Source of the DNA: Hygrophila difformis
Taxonomy: Eukaryota; Streptophyta; Magnoliopsida; Lamiales; Acanthaceae
Assembly: GCA_030278955.1 (NCBI GenBank)
Contig: JAOANR010000014.1
Span: forward strand, 22,508,068 to 22,572,067
Length of the DNA: 64,000 nt
Direction of reading: 5' to 3'
Shown here: piece by piece, positions 43,952 to 52,933 of the stretch
How the letters are laid out: each line of letters opens with the position of its first letter
Numbering within the stretch: the stretch's first letter is position 1
Translations under genes and position numbers: made by a program
Notes under the pieces: generated by a model
Database searches by the model: none
What the model was told of the DNA's origin: nothing
Seen by the model: only the letters and a program-made list of their open reading frames with translations

Positions 43952-46900
43952 CTATCTGAACATTGAACATCCCAGGCTGATAGAAGAGTCCCCTGCCACT
44001 GCCTTCCACCAAGACCCTATCCGCCATCTAATGTCATCCACCACTGCTTTCCTATTGAAAGTTTTCCCTTTAAACACTACATCATTCCTCCAACTCCATA
44101 TAGACCACATCACCGCCAAGCATGTTAGTCCCCACACCTGCCTCCTGTTCCTTTTAGGATCAAAATCCAACCACCAGGATACAAGCTGACTAATCTTGCC
44201 AGGCATTACCCAAGTGATATCAAACCAAGCAATAACATCATACCAAATTTGTCTGACACATTCACATAGACAAAAAATATGATCATGTGACTCTACTTCT
44301 TTTTCACACAAAGGGCAATATGCGTTTGATACCTGAATACAGTTCCTCATCAGGAGAACTTCACGAACTGGTATGACGCCTTGCATAGCCTTCCATAACA
44401 AAAGTTTTGTTTTCATAGGGCCTTTAAGTTTCCACAGTTGGATCCAGGTCTGATTATAACCGCTATCCGACGAGGGGTTCCAGCATGACCTTGTAGAAAA
44501 CTGACCGCTCCCTTCCCCAAGCCAACATACTCGATCCTCTAAATACATACTTTTCGGATACCCGCTAATGGTCGCAATCATGCAATTCCAAAGTCCCACT
44601 TCCCAATCAAATAGTGTTCGACGTAGCCTGATGTCCCATTCCCAGTGAAATCCATTCCACTTCCCCAATTCAGCAATAGTTCCTTCCTTGTTTATTGCAA
44701 GAGCATGAATCCGAGGAAAGTATTCCTTCAGGCTTCCACCGCCCTCCAACCACTTATCCGACCAGAAACGTGTCCGAAGTCCATTTCCCACCAATATTTT
44801 AAACCGATTGTTGACCTCTGCCAATCCTGATTCCCCCCACGCACGACTTATGTAACCCCAAACAGACCGAGTGTGGCATGTGTTCGGAGCTAAGGGAGAC
44901 ATCTTCCCATAATACTTCGCGTCAATAATTTCTTTCCAAAGGCTGCTTTCATGACCGAACCTCCATCTCCATTTGAGCAGTAAGGCCAAATTGAGTTTGT
45001 GTATATTTCTCACATGTAGCCCGCCATCGTTCTTGTGATTGCAGATTCTCTCCCAACAAACCGAGTGGAGTTTCCTTATCCCGTCCCATTCGTTCCAAAA
45101 GAAGCGTCTTTTCATTTTCTCTAACTTCTCAGCAACCACTTTTGGTACTTTGAAAATGGATAAGAAATACACCGGCAAGCAATGGAGAACTGATTTAATT
45201 AGACATAAACGCCCGGCTTGAGATAGTAACCTACCCTTCCAACCGGCTAACCTCTTCTCGACCTTATCAAGGACCGGTTCCCAGATTTCAGCTCCATTGA
45301 TTCGGCCGCCAATCGGGACTCCTAAATACATCATTGGCCATCCGCCGACACCACATCCGAACAAACTAGCTGCTTCTTCCACCATTCCAGGTGGACAATT
45401 GATGCCAAAAATTTTACACTTTTGAAAGTTTATTCGCAGGCCAGTAGAGAGAAATAAGCACTTTAAGATCCTTTTGATAATCATCACTTGTCTTAAATCG
45501 CCCTCGCAGAACAGGAGGGTGTCATCCGCGTACTGAAGGTGAGAGATGACCGGCCCTTCTGCCCCAATCTTTAAACCTCTGAATACACCTAAGTCCGCAG
45601 CCTGCTTAAATAGCCTGTTAACAACCTCGGCCACAAGCACGAAAAGATATGGGGATAATGGATCCCCTTGCCTCAACCCTTTTTGTAAATTGAAAAATTT
45701 CGTAGGAGCCCCATTCAAAAGCACAGCAGCCGTAGCCTTCGTCACGCATTCTTTAATCCACATAACCCATCTATCTCCAAAACCCATAGCTTGTAATACC
45801 GACAATAGAGCATCCCACGAAACATTATCGTAGGCCTTGGCGAAATCCAATTTGACTACAAAGCCGCTACGCCCCGAAGCTTGAGTGGAATGTATCACTT
45901 CGGTAGCAATCAACACCCCGTCAAGAATTTGCCTACCCTTAATGAATGCCATTTGAGACGAGCCAACCAATTTTTCAATGACCTCCTGTAGCCGCCTGGT
46001 AAGAACTTTGGTCAGTATTTTGTAAATATTACCAACAAGGGAGATAGGTCGAAAGTCACTGAAATTAGCTGGAGCTTCTTTCTTAGGGATCAATGTTATG
46101 AATGATCTTCCCACATCCTTTGGCAAGGAACCGTCTCTCTCAAAACTCTTGAACAGGTCCAATATGTCCCCTTTGATCAATTCCCAGTACTTCTTGAAAA
46201 AACCAAGATTAAAACCGTCCGGTCCGGGAGCCTTGTTACCGTCGCAACTCCATAGTGCTAATTTGATTTCTTCTTCAGAGAAGCATCTCTCTAGCCATTC
46301 TTGATCCATCACAGTAAGCTTTCCCAGACCGATTTCGCCCACCAAGAATATCTCCTCCTCCCGCTTTTTTAAAGCCTCCTGGAAATACTCAACGGCCTTT
46401 TCTTTCACAATCCTCGGGTTATCTATCATAACACCATCAACATTAATAGCACCAATGTAGTTTCGCCTTTTGTTCACAGATGCAATAGTATGGAAAAATC
46501 TCGTATTGAGATCGCCTTCCTTAATCCATTTAAGTCGTGATTTTTGCAACCATCTCCTTTCCTCGGCTAACAAAACCGAATTAAGTTCTCTTTTTTTATC
46601 ACCCCAATCTTTCCTAACTTCGTCAGCCACTCCCTCACCAGGCAAATTTTCCTCCAGCTCCCCTATGTCCGCCAATAGGCTTTGAATCCGCTTCTCAATA
46701 GCATTAGCCCCATAACCCTCCCAATTAAGGATTCTGGATTTAACTGCCCGCAGTCTATCAACCACAGATATGTTCCTCCTAGAACCCGCCGTTTCCGGTG
46801 TCCCGCGCCATGCACCTTGCACCAGCTCATCAAACCCCGACTCATCTAACCAATAGTTGTAGAACCTAAATGGCTTAGATCCCCAATTCGACTCTTTGAT

Positions 46901-47593
46901 CTCCAGTATAACAGGGTAATGATCCGACGTCACCAAATCACCTCTCCTTTGAATAATATTACCATCCAACTGCAGCCATCCAGGAGAAAGCAACACTCTA
47001 TCCAACCTACTCCCCGCCCTCCCACCTCTTCCGAACCAAGTAAATTGCCCACCAGTCATCGGTAAATCAACCAATCCCAGAGTGTCAATAAATTCTCTGA
47101 AATCTCTAGACGCCCCAGCATCCACCGTTGCCCCGAATCTCTCACCCTCGCCACATACTGCATTAAAGTCCCCCACACAACACCACAATTCTCCATTATC
47201 AGTTCTACACTTCTGTGCGATGTGGTTCCAAAATATAGCCCTCTCCCTCCTATCGTTTGGTGCATGAATATTCACCACATTCAATACAGACCCCACCCCC
47301 TCCAGACTACCCTTAACCCAAATATAATTGTGATCACTTTCTTCGACTTGAAAGGAACCCCTGCACCCATCCCAGACAACCAGTAGTCCGCCAGCATTTC
47401 CGGAGGATGGTTGGAATCTAAACTCACAGCCCCTAGAACCCCATATCCTAGATACCGTATGGTCTCTAATCAGCTCCATCTTTGTCTCCTGAACGCACAA
47501 AAATAATGGCTTTTCCTTCAAACATAACCTCCTGATTGCCCTTCTCCTCACTCCCCCATTCAACCCCCTAACATTACAAGTAATAATCTTCAT
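43952..47593 (-). CDS. LINE ORF2: endonuclease and reverse transcriptase
   Basis: 1,213 codons from ATG at 47593. The apurinic-type endonuclease occupies about residues 1-230: MKIITCNVRGLNGG, QETKME with the catalytic Glu, VGDFNAV, and SDHYPVIL with the final Asp-His pair. The reverse transcriptase spans about 430-760: GNKAPGPDGFN, FRPISLVG, KLDFAKAYDNVSW, GLRQGDPLSPYLF and the catalytic YADD near residue 688. A zinc-binding RVT domain lies near 1055-1130 (CPLCEKEVESHDHIFCLC). The enzyme nicks target DNA and primes reverse transcription of the LINE RNA. The frame is intact but ends before RNase H because of a frameshift. It starts 44 bases after the ORF1 stop. Confidence 0.95.
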   Translation of the reverse strand: MKIITCNVRGLNGGVRRRAIRRLCLKEKPLFLCVQETKMELIRDHTVSRIWGSRGCEFRFQPSSGNAGGLLVVWDGCRGSFQVEESDHNYIWVKGSLEGVGSVLNVVNIHAPNDRRERAIFWNHIAQKCRTDNGELWCCVGDFNAVCGEGERFGATVDAGASRDFREFIDTLGLVDLPMTGGQFTWFGRGGRAGSRLDRVLLSPGWLQLDGNIIQRRGDLVTSDHYPVILEIKESNWGSKPFRFYNYWLDESGFDELVQGAWRGTPETAGSRRNISVVDRLRAVKSRILNWEGYGANAIEKRIQSLLADIGELEENLPGEGVADEVRKDWGDKKRELNSVLLAEERRWLQKSRLKWIKEGDLNTRFFHTIASVNKRRNYIGAINVDGVMIDNPRIVKEKAVEYFQEALKKREEEIFLVGEIGLGKLTVMDQEWLERCFSEEEIKLALWSCDGNKAPGPDGFNLGFFKKYWELIKGDILDLFKSFERDGSLPKDVGRSFITLIPKKEAPANFSDFRPISLVGNIYKILTKVLTRRLQEVIEKLVGSSQMAFIKGRQILDGVLIATEVIHSTQASGRSGFVVKLDFAKAYDNVSWDALLSVLQAMGFGDRWVMWIKECVTKATAAVLLNGAPTKFFNLQKGLRQGDPLSPYLFVLVAEVVNRLFKQAADLGVFRGLKIGAEGPVISHLQYADDTLLFCEGDLRQVMIIKRILKCLFLSTGLRINFQKCKIFGINCPPGMVEEAASLFGCGVGGWPMMYLGVPIGGRINGAEIWEPVLDKVEKRLAGWKGRLLSQAGRLCLIKSVLHCLPVYFLSIFKVPKVVAEKLEKMKRRFFWNEWDGIRKLHSVCWERICNHKNDGGLHVRNIHKLNLALLLKWRWRFGHESSLWKEIIDAKYYGKMSPLAPNTCHTRSVWGYISRAWGESGLAEVNNRFKILVGNGLRTRFWSDKWLEGGGSLKEYFPRIHALAINKEGTIAELGKWNGFHWEWDIRLRRTLFDWEVGLWNCMIATISGYPKSMYLEDRVCWLGEGSGQFSTRSCWNPSSDSGYNQTWIQLWKLKGPMKTKLLLWKAMQGVIPVREVLLMRNCIQVSNAYCPLCEKEVESHDHIFCLCECVRQIWYDVIAWFDITWVMPGKISQLVSWWLDFDPKRNRRQVWGLTCLAVMWSIWSWRNDVVFKGKTFNRKAVVDDIRWRIGSWWKAVAGDSSISLGCSMFR

Positions 47594-47637
47594 CTAGAAA
47601 AAAGACCACTCAAACACCCCCCCAACAGCCCTCGGGT

Positions 47638-48063
47638 TTAATCCAACTCTTTGGCTATTCTAACCACTACCTCCTCCCTCCCCAACACACATGCCAGCCC
47701 CAGATCACTGGCTAACTCATAAATTTCCTCCGCTTCCGAAAAATTGGCCAATCTAACTCCATCTTTGAGACGCATAGTTGAGAATTGAAGTGTCGCAAAC
47801 TCCTTACCTTTGGCCTTATGATCCAGCTTGCCTTTTCCTTTATACAAACCCTTTAATCTCCTGGACCTTCTTTCACCACGCCGGCCGCTGGGAATAGGAC
47901 CACACGACTTCCCAATGACCATCGCCAATGCCTCCTTTACTTCCTTCAGCACCGCTGGCGAATCCTCCCCTAACCCTGCAACTCCATCCGTAGAGGCGTT
48001 CACCCCTAAATCCCCTTCCTGCTCTGCCCTCATCGTGTCCTCCTGTACATTCCCCAAATCCAT
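47638..48063 (-). pseudogene. LINE ORF1, C-terminal part, cut by LTR insertion
   Basis: An open frame of about 141 codons ends at 47638. It is charged, with a basic stretch (RRGERRSRRLKG, KGKGKLDHKAKG). The usual RNA-binding N-terminal region is missing because element 3's LTR begins at 48064, within this frame. The apparent ATG at 48063 is an internal codon at the break rather than a real start. Confidence 0.75.
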
Positions 48064-48365
48064 TGATAATGGCCAAAAATGACCATTATTTTCAATCCAT
48101 TTCCGTGTCTTAAACGGGCATTTGATCGCATTCCGGTCTTACATTAAGTAAGAAAGCAGTCGAATTGGACTGATTTATGCATAATTGAAAAAATAATAAG
48201 CTGGTGTGAAAAAGACATAAATATGTAATTTTATTACATATTTATGTTAGAAAAATCCAAAAACATGAGAAAAAGAAAAGGAAACAAAAAGATGGGAAAA
48301 AGATAGAAAAGCCACAAAAAGAATATTTTCGGCCCATCTGGCCCAATCCAGCAGGCCCAGGAAGA

Positions 48366-48607
48366 CCTTTGTCGCGGAAGCCCTTGGCGCGATGCAGTGT
48401 TCCGCGACAAAGGCATACTCCGCGACCAACTGGCCCCAAATGAAGAGGAGACCAGCCAAGCCCCTGGCGCGATGACCCTTGTCGCGATAGCATAACTCCG
48501 CGACAAAAGCCCATTCCGCGACCAAGATGCACAAATAAAGACACAAGACCCAGTCGAGAAGCCTTGCCACATGCAGTGTGTTCCGCGACCAACTTGATGT
48601 TCCGAGA
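48366..48607 (+). repeat. GTCGCGGA palindrome block upstream of LTR TATA
   Basis: CCTTTGTCGCGGA (48366-48378) and TCCGCGACAAAGG (48401-48413) form a perfect 13-bp stem. Further CTTGTCGCG/CGCGACAAAAG and CCGCGACC copies follow. It ends about 75 bases upstream of the TATA box. It is repeated in the 3' LTR at 63665-63906. Confidence 0.85.
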
Positions 48608-48642
48608 CAAAGCTGTGATGTGTGTGATGTCTTAAGACACAA

Positions 48643-48690
48643 TGGGCTAGAATCAAGGCCCATGGGCTTAGGGTTACACTTCTATAAATA
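48643..48690 (+). promoter_or_regulatory. LTR core promoter: site II, telo-box and TATA
   Basis: TGGGCT (48643), GGCCCA (48657), TGGGCT (48663) and TTAGGGTT (48669-48676, a telo-box) precede TATAAATA (48683-48690). This combination is typical of plant ribosomal-protein and cell-cycle gene promoters, where TCP-type factors bind site II. Transcription would begin near 48715. Confidence 0.65.
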
Positions 48691-49324
48691 TGAGGTGTCT
48701 CCCATGAGCTAAGGGTTGGTTGGTTGGAAGTTTGAATTTTAGAAGTTCTTGAAGGCAAGCTTAGGAGTTCTCTCTTAGGTAGAGTAGTTTAGGTTTATTT
48801 TTATGTATTATTTAACTTTTGCACTTAGTTTAGCTTAGATTAGTGTTTTACTGTTCACAGTGCTTAGATAGCCATTTTTATACTATGTTTTGGTTTCTAA
48901 ACTCTTGTTTTAGGGTTTGTAACACCCAAATCATGGGTATTAACAACACCCCTTCAATAATATGGGAAAACATTCATCATTTGTGTCCCAAATCATGAAA
49001 TGGGTCTCACACCCCATGGATTTATGCTTTCTTTTTCATTTTGGGGTCATTTGACCCCCATTTTGTTATTTTCATGTTTACTGTTAGCATATTATGGATA
49101 ATGTTGTGTGGATGTGTGATCAAACCCTAGATTAGGACTCATGCTTTATTTTAATATCCTGCCCAGTCTTGTTATTTTTGTTTAAGCATGTTCTTCTTTA
49201 TTTTGAATGTTTCTTGCTTATTTTTAGCTTAGAATAGCTTTTTGATCTGAAATAGGGTGAGATCACGCTGTTTGCATGCCACTGTTCATTTCTGCTTTTT
49301 CTGACTTTTGTCCTGAACCACCTT

Positions 49325-49870
49325 GGGCGCCAACCGCCTTCTGGCGCGGAACCACGTTCCGCGACAGAGTGGCTGTTCCGCGACCAAGGTGTTTCAAGAC
49401 ACTTGTCTCCAAATTTAAAACCCTTTGTCGCGGAATACCTTGTCGCGGAGCCACGTTCCGCGACAAAACTGTCCATGCATAGCGACAAAGGAGCCAAACT
49501 CTTGCATTTTGTCTTCATGGCTTCTTGTCGCGGAATCATCCTGTCGCGGAGCCACGTTCCGCGACAAAACCCCATTCCGAGACAGAAAAATTATGCCATG
49601 TTTCTTAATCTTTGAACACTTTGTCGCGGAACACCTTGTCGCGGAACCACGTTCCGCGACAAAATCTCCATGCATAGCGACAAAGGTTCAAATGCTTTAG
49701 AATTTTATTAAAACACTTTGTCGCGATGTCACCCTTGTCGCGGAGCCACGTTCCGCGACAAAACCTTGCATAGCGATAAAGAGGCGTTATGCTGCCAAAA
49801 ATTCTAAAAGCTTGTCGGGATGTCCATGTCGCGGATCTCGGTCCGCGACAACATTTATGATATAGCGACA
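49325..49870 (+). repeat. Tandem array of CpG-rich hairpins
   Basis: Degenerate units of about 90-100 bases start near 49430, 49524, 49619, 49722 and 49811, with a partial one at about 49340. Most carry TTGTCGCGGA, then CCACG, then TTCCGCGACAA and a single-arm TAGCGACAAAGG. The best, 49636-49662, has a perfect 12-bp stem (TTGTCGCGGAAC) with a 3-base loop. It lies downstream of the likely transcription start, so the hairpins should be in the RNA. Confidence 0.85.
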
Positions 49871-52049
49871 AGGGTTTCTCTCTCTATTTGATCTCAAACA
49901 AATTTCATTCTCTTTCCATTTTATATTGCAACACTCACATCATAGCCCCACGGGTTAGGATGTAACATTCTGGAATTGCAATATAGGGTGTTATGCTGCC
50001 CAAATTTTGATTCTCCATTGGCATCACTTAACTGATTGAACCCTTGATTCATCAATGATTAAAGATTGAGATTAGCAATAATCAAACTTCAATAATCATC
50101 ATGATTAAAGGACCTTTGTTCAATTGCCATTAAAACACTCTTGTATAAACAAAATCCTGATGGCTTAAACAGATAATCTGGACTGTAATTAATTATGGTA
50201 GGAAGGATTATTTAAGACCATTACATGTGGACCCGATCCACAACCTTGCATGAGAAACCAATGTCTCTCATACAATGGATCTTCTTTTGCTTCTTGTTTA
50301 TTTTGTCTTTGTGTATTGTGTGGAACCATTAGTAAAGAATACATCAGAATAATGTTGGCGGGTACTCCCTCATGGATAACTAGCTCGTATTCTGGGTGTT
50401 AGTTACTAATTGTTATTTTGCATGGTCTGAATGGCTGTCAGTGGAAGCCTTGGCGGTTTGCCCATCCGGGGTTACAATAGCTGCTCGGCTGACTCCCATC
50501 TAGATACAGTTTTATTTTTATTATCTTAATTTCCAAACCTGAATCCCAATCCGTACTGGGAGTCAGTTGGCATCAGTCAGTGCCAACTGATGATCATTAT
50601 AGAAGGGAAGCATGTAGGTTATTATCCGAATTCACAGACAGTGGAGGCCCAACTGGTGTTGACACCACCATTACAGGGTCTAAACTGTCTAAATTCGCTC
50701 CATCCGAGTGATTGGGAAATTGGACAGTAGATGTTTACAGTCCACCTGATCATTCTGCCATTACGTTGGTACCTTGACCATTCCATTCTGTGTTTCACCT
50801 TCTGTCTAGACCCGCTTCTATATTTTGGGTCAATTAATTTTACACTTCCATATATCCTTATGCATGATAATATTATGTACTGTTGTGGTCTGTAAGTATT
50901 TTGGGATCCTTCCCTTGGACAATAGAAGTCTAGATCTTTAACAGATATTGCTTTATGAACTTCCAACAAAAACCTCTTTATAAAATCCGGATCTGAGTAA
51001 GGGATAAATTCTTCAGTTATGACTAATTCATATTCTGTCAAGGGTTATATTTTGGGAATTAAGAAGCAGATTCAGCGATTAGGTCTCGTCTAGACTGAAA
51101 GGGTCTGTGTTTTAACTGAGAGTCTAGTACCTGACAGGGAATGATTTTCAAATCCATTATTTTCCAAAATTGCTGGTTGATGGAAATGTAAGATTAAGTG
51201 CTACACCGAGATGGGGTCCACTTGGATTCAAATACAGTGTAGTAAATAATCTTAGAGGAACATCATCCAGGCCTTGGTTATTTTCCAAGATAGGGTTGAG
51301 TTTTCTTTCAACTGCTATCCTCTTCTGCCAAAGCCTACTTTTGAGTCCTGAGTGAGTGCATCCGGAACGAACTAATTTATTAGTTCGTTTCATTAGTTTG
51401 TATCTCATAATCACCCGGAAGGAAGTGAACACACTAGTGGTTCACTGAGAGCCGGGAATTCTTGATCCATACTCCTTCATTCTGACGGGGAGCTGTCTTT
51501 TACTACCAGGGTCAGACTTTCAAAACCTCCGAGTGATAGGATTTTAAATGCTTTCTTTACTGCTTTCTTTTAATCGCTTTCATTAGAGGTCACTCGGTTG
51601 TATCGAGAGTTGTGTAACTGCTACTAGGATTGACAGTTAAGGGATAGTTTAGGGCTTGATCCAAATCTTTGGGTGTGACATGGGAGAATGATAGTGGTAC
51701 TCGGCATTTCAATAAATGATGTGTCGGGTGTTGCTTATCCACCACAGATGAAGTAACATACCCAGGCCAGGGCAGTTACGAATCTGTGGTATCTTAGAAT
51801 TTGCGGTCTTAAGAACATGTAAACTCATATTGCAAGTACCTGTCTGCTAAAGGGAAAGCCTTATTGAGAGCATGAGAATTAGCTATCTGAAAGAATTATC
51901 CCAAACAACGATCTGCGTATAAAAATGGAAGTTTAATATTGCTGTATCTCACTCTTGTCCAATTTTCATTCTTTTCTTCCTGTCCTTTCTGTCCACGTTG
52001 TGACTCAACTTCACGGTTGGCACAATGCTCCTTTTCCCTGCTTCCGTAG

Positions 52050-52140
52050 ATAATGTTTACCGCATTCTTAGAATAATTCTTATCCGCTTTCTAGAATAGA
52101 TTTATTTGCTTTGTAGATTAATTTAACTGCTTTCTAGATC
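52050..52140 (+). repeat. Short tandem repeats in LTR 3' part, element 3
   Basis: Four imperfect units of about 26 bases around CCGCTTTCTAGAATA. Counterpart of 29728-29870 in element 2. Confidence 0.45.
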
Positions 52141-52339
52141 TAATTTACATTCATGTCAGTAGTTATTAATCACCTTTCAAACCTATTGAGCAATACGAAT
52201 GGAAAATCTAGTAAAACGACGTGGGACCTGCTTCTATCGCACATCCTCCAGTGAACGATCCGGTCTTACTATAAATTACTGCAATTTTTGACACCGTGCG
52301 CTTTCGGGGGCACAGTTTCTTAAACACGAGTAATAAAAA

Positions 52340-52772
52340 TATGACTACTTATAAATATATCCCTAATCACAACCCCGCCATCATAAATTGGTTTCATTAA
52401 ATAAAACTTGAACCAGGATCATGATTTTTCGGAAAATACTCATGTAGTGGGAACTTGCCAAAAGTTTCATGGCAGGAACTCTCATGGCAAGAATGGATGA
52501 GAAGTATCATGGCATACTTGCCGGGGATCCTCAGTGTGACAGGCTGAAGGTCAACCTATCCCGGCTATGCCATGAGATTTGTCAACATTTCATGACAGGG
52601 AGGACCACAGCGCCATTTGAAATTGAAGCACCACCCTTGAGTAATAAAAAGACTAATAATTTTGATATATCCCTAAACCCTTTCCCGTGAATCATAACTC
52701 TTTTCATTTAATAAATCTAACCTGGTATAATTTTAGCAAAAGCTCGTGGGACGGAAATTGTCAAAAGTTTCA
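52340..52772 (+). repeat. Degenerate duplication at LTR end with PBS-like relics
   Basis: 52340-52480 and 52640-52785 are similar (AAATATATCCCTAA, TTTCATTTAATAAA-like and GTCAAAAGTTTCATGGC cores). Between them, GGCATACTTGCCGGGGATCC (52513) and TTTCATGACAGGGAGG (52587) look like decayed copies of the LTR/PBS junction. Only the last, at 52773, is a perfect PBS. Confidence 0.6.
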
Positions 52773-52790
52773 TGGCGCCGTTGCCGGGGA
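52773..52790 (+). promoter_or_regulatory. tRNA-Asp primer binding site, element 3
   Basis: TGGCGCCGTTGCCGGGGA, complementary to the 3' end of plant tRNA-Asp, immediately follows the LTR's terminal CA. Confidence 0.95.
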
Positions 52791-52933
52791 GGATGCAGCG
52801 CCGTTTTATTTAGAGAATTACATTCCTCATTGCTCCTAGAGTAGCTTATACATATAATTATAAATATTCACCTTCAGAACCACTTCTAACCTGGGGATTG
52901 TACAGGTACTGTCATTATTGAAGCCGTTGTTCT

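Larger units (their letters stand above)
43257..48063 (-). mobile_element. L1-type LINE with RNase H, interrupted by element 3
   Basis: On the minus strand: the end of ORF1, 44 bases, ORF2, a frameshifted RNase H, a 3' UTR of about 180 bases and poly(A) (T run at 43257-43272). Its 5' part is cut off at 48063/48064 by the LTR of element 3 and presumably resumes beyond that element, outside the window. It sits directly upstream of copy F. Confidence 0.9.
48064..52772 (+). repeat. 5' LTR of element 3 (4.7 kb)
   Basis: It starts TGATAATGG and ends TTTCA directly before the PBS. It holds a palindrome block, site II and telo-box motifs, a TATA box, a tandem array of hairpins, about 2.4 kb of noncoding sequence shared with element 2 (from 49925), and a degenerate duplication at its end. 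None of its small open frames is convincing; several arise from the palindromes. Confidence 0.9.

Noticed and set aside
48234..48758. Open frames of 122-174 codons on the minus strand of the LTR (also 63533-63962)
   Set aside because: Three overlapping frames stay open over the palindrome block; none has a domain, and they are antisense to the LTR promoter.
49325..49870. CRISPR-like array
   Set aside because: The units are tandem and degenerate with no unique spacers of constant length, and the sequence is a plant LTR.
49198..49871. Several 60-125-codon frames on both strands with repeated SRN, RDK, VAE text
   Set aside because: The repeated residues are translations of the GTCGCGGA/TCCGCGAC hairpins in different frames, not protein repeats.
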